A model generated the notes under the pieces. The model had not been told where the DNA came from. It made no database searches and was given only the letters and a program-made list of their open reading frames with translations. Shown piece by piece: positions 28,334 to 37,307 of a DNA stretch of 64,000 bases. The translations under genes and the position numbers were made by a program. Origin of the DNA: Zoogloeaceae bacterium (GTDB taxonomy: Bacteria > Pseudomonadota > Gammaproteobacteria > Burkholderiales > Rhodocyclaceae); assembly GCA_024235595.1 (NCBI GenBank), contig JACKMC010000006.1, positions 124,001-188,000 of the forward strand, read 5' to 3'. Every line of letters begins with the position of its first letter. The first letter of the stretch is position 1.

Positions 28334-29661
28334 ACAACCGGCCGCGGCGAATGAGCTGTTCGCCGTGGCCCGAGAGGATGTACAGGAAGATGAGTCAGGA
28401 TGGTATTTCTCGCGCGGTGCTCGACCAGGCGGTGCAGGTGCTCGGCAACGTGCTGAGCTTTCAGCACCCTGCCGACAGCGTGCTGTCGCGTTATTTTCGC
28501 GAGCAGCGCAGCCTCGGCCAGCGCGACCGGGCCTTCATCGCGGAGTCGGTTTACGCGGTGCTGCGGCGACTGCGCTGGCTGCGCCGCCTGGCCGGCTTCC
28601 GCGCCACCCCGCGCCAGCTCTTGCTGGCCTGGCTGGTGCGCGGCGAGGGCTTGTCGCTGCGCCGGCTCGACGCGGCGCTGAACGCCGAAGAGAAGAGCTG
28701 GGCGGGCGAGATCAAGGCAAAGGAGGTCGGCGACGAGACGCTCGGTGAGCGTACCGACCTGCCCGACTGGCTGGTGAGACGCCTGTCGGCGCGCTTCGAC
28801 GAAGAAGGCCTGATCGCGCTGGCGCGCGGCCTCAACCGTCCGGCACCGCTCGATCTGCGGGTCAATACACTCAAGATGAGTCGCGATGCCGTGCTCGCGG
28901 CCTTGGCCGAGTCCGGTGTCGAGGCGAGCGCCGGAGCATTCTCGCCGGTCGCCATCCGGCTGGCCGGCAAGCCGGCGCTGCAGCGCCATCCACTGTTCCT
29001 CGATGGTGCGGTCGAGGTGCAGGACGAGGGCAGCCAGTTGCTGGGCTACCTGCTGGCTCCCAGACGCGGTGAGCTGGTGGTCGACTTCTGTGCCGGAGCG
29101 GGCGGCAAGACCTTGCTGCTTGGTGCGCTGATGCGCAATACCGGGCGGCTCTATGCCTTCGATGTAGCGGAGCGGCGCCTCGCCAAGCTCAAGCCGCGGA
29201 TGGCGCGCGCGGGGCTGTCCAACGTGCATCCGGTGGTGATCGCCAGCGAGACCGATGGGCGTGTCAAGCGCCTCGCCGGAAAGGCCGACCGGGTGTTGGT
29301 CGATGCGCCCTGCAGCGGCCTCGGGACGCTGCGCCGCAACCCCGATCTGAAGTGGCGCCAGAGCGATGTCTCGGTGGACGAGCTGGTGCTCAAGCAGGCC
29401 GCGATCCTCGATGCCGCGGCGCGCCTGGTAAGGCAGGGGGGGCGGCTGGTGTATGCAACCTGCAGCCTGTTGGCCGAAGAGAACGACGCCATCGTCGATG
29501 CCTTTTTGGCGGCGCACCCCGACTTCGTGCAGCTCAGCGCGGCCGAGGTGCTTGCCAAACAGGGCATCGCCCTGGCGTGCGGCGATCGTCTGAGCCTGCT
29601 GCCGCAGGTGCATGACACCGACGGTTTTTTTGCCGCGGTGCTGGAGCGTCGCCAAAGTTGA
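28330..29661 (+). CDS. RsmB/NOL1-type RNA m5C methyltransferase
   Basis: A 443-residue SAM-dependent RNA cytosine-C5 methyltransferase. An N-terminal NusB-like helical region (about 25-110, with RDRAFIAESVYAVLR) precedes the catalytic domain: VVDFCAGAGGKTLLL, DAPCSGLGTLRRNPDLKW and YATCSLLAEEN; the two Cys of PCS and TCS are the catalytic pair. It is like RsmB but could be a paralogue. Start: GTG 28330 overlaps the DUF3108 stop; ATG 28378 or 28390 would begin right at the conserved part and are also plausible. Confidence 0.85.
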   Translation: MNNRPRRMSCSPWPERMYRKMSQDGISRAVLDQAVQVLGNVLSFQHPADSVLSRYFREQRSLGQRDRAFIAESVYAVLRRLRWLRRLAGFRATPRQLLLAWLVRGEGLSLRRLDAALNAEEKSWAGEIKAKEVGDETLGERTDLPDWLVRRLSARFDEEGLIALARGLNRPAPLDLRVNTLKMSRDAVLAALAESGVEASAGAFSPVAIRLAGKPALQRHPLFLDGAVEVQDEGSQLLGYLLAPRRGELVVDFCAGAGGKTLLLGALMRNTGRLYAFDVAERRLAKLKPRMARAGLSNVHPVVIASETDGRVKRLAGKADRVLVDAPCSGLGTLRRNPDLKWRQSDVSVDELVLKQAAILDAAARLVRQGGRLVYATCSLLAEENDAIVDAFLAAHPDFVQLSAAEVLAKQGIALACGDRLSLLPQVHDTDGFFAAVLERRQS

Positions 29662-29729
29662 TCCGGACGCTTTTCGGATTGTTCGGGGCCTGTCAAGCTC
29701 GTGCGGGTTCCAGTCTTTCAGGTAAGTGA

Positions 29730-30353
29730 ATGATGCGTTTGCCAGAATATTTCAAGTCGGTGCCGGTGCTCACCATGTACGATCCGCTCGCCGAATGCCT
29801 CGGTGCCGCCGAGGATGGGATCATCGACTACCGGTATGAGGATGCGGTACGGCTCGCTGGCCATTCCTGCCCCACCGTGGCGATGTCCTACGCGCTCACG
29901 TACAAGGGGCTGGCGGCCCTGTACGGCGAGGCGCTGCCGGAGCGGGGCGCGGTCAGGGCGGTGTTCGGCGACGGCGTCGAAGCCGGCGTGACCGGTGTGA
30001 TCGCGTCCATCGTCGGGCTGCTATGCGGGGCCGCGGTTGCGGGCGGTTTCGGTGGCATCGCGGGGCGCTTTTCACGCCGCGGGCTGATGCAGTTCGGGGT
30101 CGGCGGGGAGGCGGTGTTCTGTCTGCAGCGGCCCGACACGGGTGCCGAGGTCAGCCTTTCGGCGCGGCTCGAGCGGGTGCCCGCGGCGACCGGGCTGCGT
30201 CCCCTGATGCACTTGGTAGGGGCCGGCACCGCGAGTCGCGTCGAGCGCCAGGAGTTCGCCCGGCTGTGGCAGGAAAGGGTGCGGCGGATCCTGCTGGATC
30301 ACTGGCAGGATCCCGAGCTGTGGCAGGTCGAGCGGCGGGGGATCCAGGCATGA
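29730..30353 (+). CDS. FmdE-like protein
   Basis: A 207-residue protein with LAGHSCPTVAMSYALTYKG at 43-61; the Gly-His-x-Cys-Pro core (His45, Cys47) is the mark of the FmdE family, named for an accessory gene of formylmethanofuran dehydrogenase but widespread in bacteria with unknown roles. A Gly-rich hydrophobic segment lies at about 90-115. No zinc ribbon is seen at the C-terminus. Two adjacent ATGs (29730, 29733) may start it. The hemerythrin gene overlaps its stop by ATGA. Confidence 0.65.
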   Translation: MMRLPEYFKSVPVLTMYDPLAECLGAAEDGIIDYRYEDAVRLAGHSCPTVAMSYALTYKGLAALYGEALPERGAVRAVFGDGVEAGVTGVIASIVGLLCGAAVAGGFGGIAGRFSRRGLMQFGVGGEAVFCLQRPDTGAEVSLSARLERVPAATGLRPLMHLVGAGTASRVERQEFARLWQERVRRILLDHWQDPELWQVERRGIQA

Positions 30354-30769
30354 AGCGCGCCGAAGCCTTGCTGCAGCTGTCGCGCGAGCATCACACCGCG
30401 CTGTCCATCGCCCAGCGTGTCAAGCGGACCCTTGGCACTGGCACGGCAGCGGAAGTGGCGGCGCTGGCCGAAGCCTGCGCACAGCGCTTCGTCGCCGAGC
30501 TCGAGCCACACTTTCTCGACGAGGAGCGCTGGTTGTTGCCCGCGCTCGAGAACGCCGGCGAGCATGCGCTGGTTGCGCGCACGCTTGACGAGCATCGCCG
30601 GCTGCGCTCGCTGGCGGCGGCGCTGGCCGCGGGCGATCTCGAGCCGCTGGCGGAATTCGCCGGAATGTTGAGCGCGCATGTGCGCTTCGAGGAGCGCGAA
30701 CTGTTCGAGCGGGCGCAGCAGGTGATCCCTGCGGACGAACTCGGCCGTCTTGCGGCGCGGGATTGCTGA
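30350..30769 (+). CDS. Hemerythrin HHE domain protein
   Basis: A 139-residue four-helix protein. Candidate di-iron ligands are in place: His14/His15, His54 with Glu58 (LEPHFLDEE), His82 (DEHRR) and His110 with Glu114 (SAHVRFEE). Such proteins bind oxygen or nitric oxide, or sense them. The ATG at 30350 overlaps the stop of the FmdE-like gene, and the PLD gene follows after 2 bases, so the three form one unit. Confidence 0.87.
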   Translation: MKRAEALLQLSREHHTALSIAQRVKRTLGTGTAAEVAALAEACAQRFVAELEPHFLDEERWLLPALENAGEHALVARTLDEHRRLRSLAAALAAGDLEPLAEFAGMLSAHVRFEERELFERAQQVIPADELGRLAARDC

Positions 30770-30771
30770 CC

Positions 30772-31371
30772 ATGCGGCGGGGACGGACATCCGGCGCGCT
30801 GATGCGCAGCCTTGGCGCCTTGCTGGCGCTTCCCCTCGGAGCGCCGGTGCTCGCCGCCGATCTGCCCCAGCGCATGCCGGCCAAGGGCTCGGTCGAGGTG
30901 GCCTTTGCGCCTCGCGACGATGCCGAAGGGGCCTTGCTGCGGGCCATCGAGGCGGCGCGCGACGCCATCTACGTGCAAAGCTATGCGTTCACCAGCCGCC
31001 AGCTTGCCAGCGCGCTGGTCGCGGCTTCCAGGCGGGGCGTGCGGGTCGCGGTGCTCGCCGACGCGCAGATGAACCGGCGGCCAAAGGGAAACGTGCTGTC
31101 CAGGCTGGTGGCCGCAGGCATCCCGGTGGCGCTCGAAACGGAGTATGCGGCCGCGCACAACAAGGTGATGGTCATCGACCCCCACGGCGCACGGCCTGCG
31201 GTGGTTACGGGTTCTTACAACTTCACCTGGTCGGCCGCCCATCGCAATGCCGAAAACCTGCTCATCCTGCGCGACAATCCGGTGCTGGCCGAGGCCTATC
31301 TCGCCAACTGGGAGCACCACCGCGAGCGTGCGACGCCGGTCGACCGCAAGCTCGAACCGCTGGCAAAGTGA
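30772..31371 (+). CDS. Phospholipase D-like protein, single HKD motif, exported
   Basis: A 199-residue protein with a signal peptide (about 1-29, LAA/D) and one HKD motif: His129-Asn-Lys131, Asp136 and Gly147-Ser-Tyr-Asn. A single motif at this size matches the Nuc-like endonuclease branch, which works as a dimer; a phospholipase role is less likely. ATG 30772 is preferred to the TTG at 30763. Last gene of the FmdE-like/hemerythrin/PLD unit. Confidence 0.82.
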   Translation: MRRGRTSGALMRSLGALLALPLGAPVLAADLPQRMPAKGSVEVAFAPRDDAEGALLRAIEAARDAIYVQSYAFTSRQLASALVAASRRGVRVAVLADAQMNRRPKGNVLSRLVAAGIPVALETEYAAAHNKVMVIDPHGARPAVVTGSYNFTWSAAHRNAENLLILRDNPVLAEAYLANWEHHRERATPVDRKLEPLAK

Positions 31372-31472
31372 ATTCCCGCAGCACGCCGAAGCGTCGCCCA
31401 GGGTGGGCGAGAGCCGAAGGGGTCGAGTGCACGCCGTGCTGAAGTGAAGATCTGCAGGATGTTGATCGGTCG

Positions 31473-32789
31473 ATGAACCCGACTACCCCACTTGATGCGC
31501 TGATCAACTCCGTGCTGGCTGCCCTGCAGCGGCCCGGTGTTTTCATCGAATTCGCGATCCTGCTGTTGGCGGTGGCGCTAGCCTGGGGGCTGGACCGGCG
31601 CTATCGGCAGCGCTACCGGGCCATTGCGGAGGCGCGCAGTGGCGCGCGGCGCCTCGGCGAAGGCGGCCTCATGCGGCTGGTTTTTCCGCTCGGCGCGCTG
31701 CTGGTGCTAAGCCTCGGGCGGGCGCTGATGCGCCGCTGGCAGGAAACTCATCTGCTCGACGTCGCGGTGCCGCTGTTCGTGTCGATGGGCGTGGTGCGGA
31801 TGGCGGTATTTGCATTGCGCCAGGCCTTCCCGCCTTCGAGCTGGCTGGCGGCCGCCGAGAAGGTTCTTGCGTTGGTGGTGTGGGCGGTGCTCGCGCTGCA
31901 CATCCTCGGCTGGCTGCCAGAGTTGATCGCGGGGATGGAGGCGGTGAAGTTTTCGATCGGCACCCAGCAATTGTCGCTGTGGCTGATTTTACAGGGGGCG
32001 CTGACGGTGTTGCTGACCCTGCTGTTCGCGCTCTGGCTGTCCGGCCTCATCGAGCAGCGGCTGTTGCGCGCCAGCTCGCTCAATCCGAGCCTGCAGTTGG
32101 TGTTTTCGCGCCTCACCAAGGCCGCGCTGATTCTCGTCGCGGTGCTGATCGCGTTGCCCCTGGTCGGCATCGACCTGACCACCCTGTCGGTCTTCGGCGG
32201 GGCGCTGGGCGTCGGCCTGGGTTTTGGCATGCAGAAGATCGCCGCCAACTATGTTTCCGGGTTCATCATCCTGCTCGACCGCTCGATCAGCATCGGAAAC
32301 ATGGTTTCGGTCGGAACCGACCGCGGCGTCGTCAGTCAGATTACCACCCGATACACGGTTCTCAGGGGCCTCAATGGCGTGGAGGTGCTGGTGCCGAACG
32401 AAACCCTGGTGAGCTCGGTGGTGCAGAACGAGACCTTCACCGATACCCGCACCTTGCTGCCGATCGATATCCAGGTGAGCTACGGCGCGGATCTCGAGCG
32501 CGCCATGGCGATCATGGTCGAGGAAGCCGCGAGCTTGCCGCGGGTGCTCGCGGATCCGCCTCCGAAAGCCTATCTCGTCAATTTTGCCGACAGCGGCATC
32601 AACCTGCGCGTCGGCCTGTGGCTCGGCGATCCCCGTGAAGGTTCGCTGGGCGTGGTGTCGGACATCAACCTCGCGGTATGGCGGCGCTTTCGCGACGAGG
32701 GGATCGAGATTCCGTTCCCGCAGCGGGAGGTGCGGATCCTGCCGCCGCTGCCCGCATTTGCGGCCGGAGTGGCGGCCGGGCGGCCGTGA
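31473..32789 (+). CDS. MscS family mechanosensitive channel
   Basis: A 438-residue inner-membrane protein: about four to five helices in the first 220 residues, then the MscS core with the glycine-rich pore helix LSVFGGALGVGLGFGMQKIAANYVSG (two parts: LSVFGGALGVGLGFG and MQKIAANYVSG), followed by the beta domain (ISIGNMVSVG) and the C-terminal alpha/beta vestibule ending in EIPFPQREV. It would release solutes when membrane tension rises. Single gene, 102 bases after the PLD gene. Confidence 0.92.
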   Translation: MNPTTPLDALINSVLAALQRPGVFIEFAILLLAVALAWGLDRRYRQRYRAIAEARSGARRLGEGGLMRLVFPLGALLVLSLGRALMRRWQETHLLDVAVPLFVSMGVVRMAVFALRQAFPPSSWLAAAEKVLALVVWAVLALHILGWLPELIAGMEAVKFSIGTQQLSLWLILQGALTVLLTLLFALWLSGLIEQRLLRASSLNPSLQLVFSRLTKAALILVAVLIALPLVGIDLTTLSVFGGALGVGLGFGMQKIAANYVSGFIILLDRSISIGNMVSVGTDRGVVSQITTRYTVLRGLNGVEVLVPNETLVSSVVQNETFTDTRTLLPIDIQVSYGADLERAMAIMVEEAASLPRVLADPPPKAYLVNFADSGINLRVGLWLGDPREGSLGVVSDINLAVWRRFRDEGIEIPFPQREVRILPPLPAFAAGVAAGRP

Positions 32790-32826
32790 AATGCTTTGCC
32801 GGCAGCGCCGGTTTGTTCGTACAATC

Positions 32827-32838
32827 GGCGAATTCGCC
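32827..32838. promoter_or_regulatory. 12-bp palindrome upstream of the desaturase
   Basis: GGCGAATTCGCC is a perfect palindrome 24 bases before the desaturase start codon, in the 73-bp gap after the MscS gene. Its position suits an operator of a lipid-responsive regulator, but no known consensus is matched with confidence. Confidence 0.3.
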
Positions 32839-32862
32839 TTCGATTCAAGGAATTAAATACGC

Positions 32863-34020
32863 ATGATGTCAGGCTTCTTCGATTTGCCCTGGTGGGGCTA
32901 CGTGCTGGTGGCGCTGGGCATGACTCATATCACCATCGCATCGGTCACGATCTATCTGCACCGCCACCAGGCGCATCGAGCCCTCGATCTGCACCCGATC
33001 CCGAGCCATTTCTTCCGCTTCTGGCTGTGGCTGACGACCGGCATGGTGACCAGGGAGTGGGCGGCAATCCACCGCAAGCACCACGCCAAGTGCGAAACGG
33101 CGGACGACCCGCACAGTCCGCAGGTGAAGGGATTGCGCAAGGTGCTGTGGCAGGGCGCGGAGCTCTACCGCGAGGAAGCGCAGAACCAGGAAACGCTCGA
33201 TCGCTACGGCCATGGCACGCCGAACGACTGGCTCGAGCGCAACATCTACGAGCGCAACACAGCGGGTATCGCGCTCATGCTGGTCATCGACGTGCTGCTC
33301 TTCGGTGCCGTCGGCCTCACCATCTGGGCGGTTCAGATGGCGTGGATCCCGTTCTGGGCGGCCGGGGTGGTCAATGGCGTGGGCCACTTCTGGGGCTATC
33401 GCAACTACGACTGCGCCGATGCCGCGACCAACCTGGTGCCCTGGGGAATTCTCATCGGCGGCGAGGAGTTGCACAACAACCATCACTCCTTCGCGACCTC
33501 GGCCAAGCTCTCCGCACGCTGGTACGAGTTCGATATCGGCTGGATGTACATCCGCATTCTCGAAATCCTTGGCCTGGCCAAGGCCAAGAAGGTGATTCCC
33601 ACGCCGCGTTTCTGCGAGGCGCGCAAGACCCCCGATCTCGAAATGCTGCAGGCGATCATCACCCACCGCTACGACGTGATGACCCGCTACATGAGCTCGA
33701 TCAAGCAGCTCTACCGTGAGGAGCTCGACAAACTCAAGAGCGCCGGGGTGGAGCCGCGCAAGCTGCGCAGGCTGGTGCTGAGCAACAAGGAAAAACTGGC
33801 CGAAGGCGATCGCCTCAGGCTCGAGCGCGCGCTCGACCACAGCAAGCGGCTTGCCACGGTAGTGAGCATGCGTGCCGAGCTGGCGGGCTTGTGGGCGCGT
33901 TCGTCGGCCAGCAGCGAGCAATTGCTGCAGCAGTTGCAGGACTGGGTCCATCGGGCCGAACAGAGTGGCATCGCGCAACTGCAGGAGTTCTCCGGCAGGC
34001 TTCGCTGTTATGCCGCCTGA
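32863..34020 (+). CDS. Membrane fatty-acid (acyl-CoA type) desaturase
   Basis: A 385-residue di-iron desaturase of the delta-9 acyl-CoA type. The three histidine boxes are HRHQAHR (about 33-39), HRKHH (about 70-74) and HNNHH (about 205-209). Four membrane helices lie around them. The N-terminal about 265 residues cover the enzyme; the last about 120 residues are charged, helical and cytosolic and resemble in pattern the tail of ISL3-type transposases (see findings). AAGGA precedes the double ATG at 32863/32866. A terminator follows. Confidence 0.9.
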   Translation: MMSGFFDLPWWGYVLVALGMTHITIASVTIYLHRHQAHRALDLHPIPSHFFRFWLWLTTGMVTREWAAIHRKHHAKCETADDPHSPQVKGLRKVLWQGAELYREEAQNQETLDRYGHGTPNDWLERNIYERNTAGIALMLVIDVLLFGAVGLTIWAVQMAWIPFWAAGVVNGVGHFWGYRNYDCADAATNLVPWGILIGGEELHNNHHSFATSAKLSARWYEFDIGWMYIRILEILGLAKAKKVIPTPRFCEARKTPDLEMLQAIITHRYDVMTRYMSSIKQLYREELDKLKSAGVEPRKLRRLVLSNKEKLAEGDRLRLERALDHSKRLATVVSMRAELAGLWARSSASSEQLLQQLQDWVHRAEQSGIAQLQEFSGRLRCYAA

Positions 34021-34042
34021 AGCGCTGCCCGGCGTGCCCACT

Positions 34043-34066
34043 GAAACCCGCCGCACGGCGGGTTTC
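34043..34066 (+). terminator. Terminator of the desaturase gene
   Basis: GAAACCCGCCG and CGGCGGGTTTC make a perfect 11-bp stem with a 2-base loop (effectively 10 bp and a 4-base loop), 22 bases after the stop codon. The strand ends in TTTC inside the stem, a form typical of proteobacterial terminators. Confidence 0.8.
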
Positions 34067-34092
34067 GGCATTTCGCCGGCCTGCAAGTGGCG

Positions 34093-34722
34093 ATGAGCCG
34101 GCTGATCCTGCTCAACAAACCCTACGGGGTGCTGTGCCAGTTCACTGCCGAAGCCGGGCGCGCCTGCCTCAAGGATTTCGTCAGCGAGCCGGGCGTCTAC
34201 CCGGCTGGCCGCCTCGATGCGGACAGCGAAGGCTTGCTGCTGCTGACCGATGACGGCAGCCTGCAGCATCGTATTGCCCACCCCGACCACAAGGCGGCCA
34301 AGACCTATCTGGTGCAGGTTGAGGGCGAGCCCGGGCCGGAGGCACTCGCTAGACTTGCCGGCGGGGTGGATCTGGGCGAATTCACCACCCGCCCGTGTGA
34401 CGTGAGGGTGGTGCCGGAGCCGCAATGGCTGTGGTCACGGGTGCCGCCGGTGCGCTTCCGCAAGACCGTGCCGACGAGCTGGCTGGAGATCGATCTCACC
34501 GAGGGCAAGAATCGCCAGGTGAGACGCATGACCGCACGGGTCGGTCTGCCAACGCTGCGCCTGGTTCGTATCGCCATCGGTCCCTGGCGGCTCGATGGCC
34601 TTGCGCCCGGCGAGTGGCGCAGTGTGGCCGCGCCCGCAAGCGGTCAACGCACGCGAGGCCGGATCGTTAAACCTGCTGTTGGGGTGGCTTCGGCCCGGCC
34701 GTCGCGAGGCGCTTCCAGATGA
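34093..34722 (+). CDS. RluE/RsuA-family pseudouridine synthase
   Basis: A 209-residue pseudouridine synthase without an S4 domain, which fits RluE (23S rRNA U2457) best. The catalytic aspartate is Asp42 in GRLDADSEGLLLLT. Further marks are KTYLVQVEG and EGKNRQVRRMTARVGLPTLRLVR. Start ATG 34093 (MSRLILLNKPYG) was taken; a GTG at 34087 would add two residues. The C-terminal 25 residues are basic and probably disordered. DUF192 follows with a 4-base overlap. Confidence 0.9.
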   Translation: MSRLILLNKPYGVLCQFTAEAGRACLKDFVSEPGVYPAGRLDADSEGLLLLTDDGSLQHRIAHPDHKAAKTYLVQVEGEPGPEALARLAGGVDLGEFTTRPCDVRVVPEPQWLWSRVPPVRFRKTVPTSWLEIDLTEGKNRQVRRMTARVGLPTLRLVRIAIGPWRLDGLAPGEWRSVAAPASGQRTRGRIVKPAVGVASARPSRGASR

Positions 34723-35192
34723 AGACGAGGATTGTCCTGATGATGCAAATCAAGCGCGGCCTGCGGGCCCTGGTTTCCCTGCTTGTGCTGCTGCCCGCCG
34801 CCCGGGCTGCCGCCGAGCTGCCGCTGGCGGAGCTGTCGGCGGGCATGTATCGCATCGAGGCGGAGGTGGCGGCAAGCTTCGAAACCCGCGCCATCGGCCT
34901 CATGAACCGCCCCGAGATGGCGCCGCAGCACGGCATGCTGTTCATCTTCACCGAAGATGCGACGCATTGCATGTGGATGCGCAATACCTTGTTGCCGCTT
35001 TCGGTGGCATTTCTCGACGGCGACGGACGGATCATCAATATCGAGCAGATGCAGCCACGCACCGAGGACAATCATTGTGCCGCGAGGCCCGCGCGTTACG
35101 CGCTGGAGATGAACCTGGGCTGGTTCGCGGCACGCGGGCTCAAGCCGGGCGCACGCATCTCGGGCATTCCCAAGGGCGCGCCGCCCAACTGA
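34719..35192 (+). CDS. DUF192 family exported protein
   Basis: A 157-residue protein with a signal peptide (about 1-28) and one DUF192 domain: TRAIGLMNRPEMAPQHGMLFIF and MWMRNTLLPLSVAFLD, ending with the typical ALEMNLGWFAARGLKPG (shown in parts). The family is widespread and of unknown function. The ATG at 34719 overlaps the RluE-like stop. The gene converges with flhA, 5 bases apart. Confidence 0.85.
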   Translation: MKTRIVLMMQIKRGLRALVSLLVLLPAARAAAELPLAELSAGMYRIEAEVAASFETRAIGLMNRPEMAPQHGMLFIFTEDATHCMWMRNTLLPLSVAFLDGDGRIINIEQMQPRTEDNHCAARPARYALEMNLGWFAARGLKPGARISGIPKGAPPN

Positions 35193-35197
35193 ATCGC

Positions 35198-37294
35198 TCA
35201 GCCGCCCGTGCCCACCACGCCGGTGACGCGGATGGTGCGGTTCTCCGGTACTTCGGAATTGGCGATGACCTTGAGGCCGGGCACCGAGCGGCGCAGGAAG
35301 CGCGACAACAGCCAGCGCAGCGGTGCGGGAACCAGCAGCACCGCGGGCAGGCCGATGCTCTCCTGGCGCTGGGCGAGTTCCGAGGTCTGGCGCAGCAGGG
35401 TGTCGGCCAGGCCGGGCTCGATCGCCCCGCCTTCGGCGCCGCCACTGCCCACCGCCTGCAGCAGCACGCGCTCGAGGCCGGGATCGAGGGTGAGCACCTG
35501 CAGTTCTGCACCGCCGGGGAAGAGCGCCTGCATGATCGCCCGGCCCAGCGCGGTGCGTACCCGCGAGGTAAGCTCGACCGCGTCCTGGACCCGCGGCGCA
35601 TGCTCCGCGAGGGTTTCGATGATGCTGCGCATGTCGCGGATATTGACCCCTTCTTCGAGCAGGTTCTGCAGCACTCGCTGCACCGTGGCGAGCGGCAGCA
35701 GCTTGGGAACCAGGTCTTCGACCAGCTTGGGGGTTTCACGGCCGATGTGGTCGAGCAGCGACTGGGTCTCCTGGCGGCCCAGCAGTTCGGCGGCGTGGTC
35801 GAGGATGAGCTGGTTGAGGTGGGTGGCCACCACGGTGCTCGAATCGACCACCGTGTAGCCCAGTGCGTGGGCCTGCTCGCGCTGGCCGGCGTCGATCCAG
35901 AAGGCCTGCAGGCCGAAGGCCGGGTCGCGGGTCTCGCGCCCGGGCAGCGGTCCGGCGACGCGCCCCGGATTGATCGCCATGAATTGCCCCGGGTGGGCCT
36001 CGCCGCTGCCGATCTCGACGCCCTTGAGGGTAATGCGGTAGGCATTCGGCTTGAGTTCGAGATTGTCGCGAATGTGCACCGAGGCGGTGAGGAAGCCGAC
36101 CTCCTGGGCGAATTTCTTGCGCAGGCCGCGGATGCGCTTGAGCAGTTCGCCATCCTGGCCCTTGTCCACCATCGGAATCAGCCGGTAGCCGACCTCGAGC
36201 CCGAGCACGTCCACCGGGGTGACGTCGCTCCAGCTCGCTTCCTGGGCCTCGCTCGAGGCTGCAGCGGGCGTCTCCGGAGCGCGCGCTGGCGGCTCGCCGG
36301 CCGCCGCGACGCGGCTCTTGATCTTGCGCCAGGCACCGAAGGCGAACAGGCTCGCGAGCAGCAGGAACACCAGGTTGGGCATGCCGGGGATGAGGCCGAG
36401 GATGCCGAGAATCGAGGCGGTGAGGATCAGCACCTGCGGATTGGCGAAGACCTGCTGGATCACCTGGCCACCGACATCGCCTTCGTCGCCCACCCGCGAT
36501 ACCACCAGGCCGGCCGCCACCGAGATGATCAGCGCCGGAATCTGTGCCACCAGGCCATCGCCGATGGTCAGCAGGGTGTAGTTCTCGGCCGCCTGGCCGA
36601 GGCCCATGTTGTGTTGCATGACGCCGACCACGAGGCCGCCGAGCACGTTGATGACGAGAATCAGGATGCCCGCTACGGCATCGCCGCGCACGAACTTCGA
36701 GGCACCGTCCATGGCGCCGTAGAAATCGGCTTCGGAGGATATCTCGCTGCGCCGGCGCTTGGCTTCCTTGTCATCGATGAGGCCGGCGTTGAGGTCGGCG
36801 TCGATCGCCATCTGCTTGCCGGGCATGGCATCGAGGGTGAAGCGCGCGCTCACCTCGGCGATCCGCCCGGCGCCCTTGGTGATGACCACGAAGTTGATCA
36901 CCGTGAGAATCGTGAACACCACCAGGCCGACGGCGGTGTTGCCGCCCACCAGGAAATGGCCGAAGGCCTCGATCACCTTGCCGGCCGCGTCGGGCCCGGT
37001 GTGGCCGTCGAGCAGCACGATGCGGGTCGAGGCGACGTTGAGCGACAGGCGCAGCAGGGTAGTGACCAGCAGCACCGTGGGGAAGACCGAGAAATCGAGT
37101 GGCCGCTTGTTGTACATCGCCACCAGCATCACCATCACCGACACCGCGATGTTGAAGGTGAAGAACAGGTCGAGCAGGAAGGCCGGCAGCGGCAGCACCA
37201 TCATCGACAGGATCAGGATGATGAGCAGCGGCGCCGCGAGCTGGCGCAGGTTCTGCACGTTCAGCATGCTTCGCAGGGAAACGGTATCGTTCAT
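35198..37294 (-). CDS. flhA: Flagellar type III export gate protein FlhA
   Basis: FlhA (698 aa) is the main gate of the flagellar export apparatus. The first about 330 residues hold eight membrane helices with family blocks LRLSLNVASTRIVL, EVSARFTLDAMPGKQMAID and GDGLVAQIPAL. A cytosolic domain (about 355-690), which receives substrate-chaperone complexes, follows a Pro/Ala linker. It lies 13 bases after flhB. No flhF or fleN follows; the next gene converges, so the operon seems to end here. Confidence 0.97.
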   Translation of the reverse strand: MNDTVSLRSMLNVQNLRQLAAPLLIILILSMMVLPLPAFLLDLFFTFNIAVSVMVMLVAMYNKRPLDFSVFPTVLLVTTLLRLSLNVASTRIVLLDGHTGPDAAGKVIEAFGHFLVGGNTAVGLVVFTILTVINFVVITKGAGRIAEVSARFTLDAMPGKQMAIDADLNAGLIDDKEAKRRRSEISSEADFYGAMDGASKFVRGDAVAGILILVINVLGGLVVGVMQHNMGLGQAAENYTLLTIGDGLVAQIPALIISVAAGLVVSRVGDEGDVGGQVIQQVFANPQVLILTASILGILGLIPGMPNLVFLLLASLFAFGAWRKIKSRVAAAGEPPARAPETPAAASSEAQEASWSDVTPVDVLGLEVGYRLIPMVDKGQDGELLKRIRGLRKKFAQEVGFLTASVHIRDNLELKPNAYRITLKGVEIGSGEAHPGQFMAINPGRVAGPLPGRETRDPAFGLQAFWIDAGQREQAHALGYTVVDSSTVVATHLNQLILDHAAELLGRQETQSLLDHIGRETPKLVEDLVPKLLPLATVQRVLQNLLEEGVNIRDMRSIIETLAEHAPRVQDAVELTSRVRTALGRAIMQALFPGGAELQVLTLDPGLERVLLQAVGSGGAEGGAIEPGLADTLLRQTSELAQRQESIGLPAVLLVPAPLRWLLSRFLRRSVPGLKVIANSEVPENRTIRVTGVVGTGG

Positions 37295-37307
37295 CGTTCA
37301 GTGCCCG

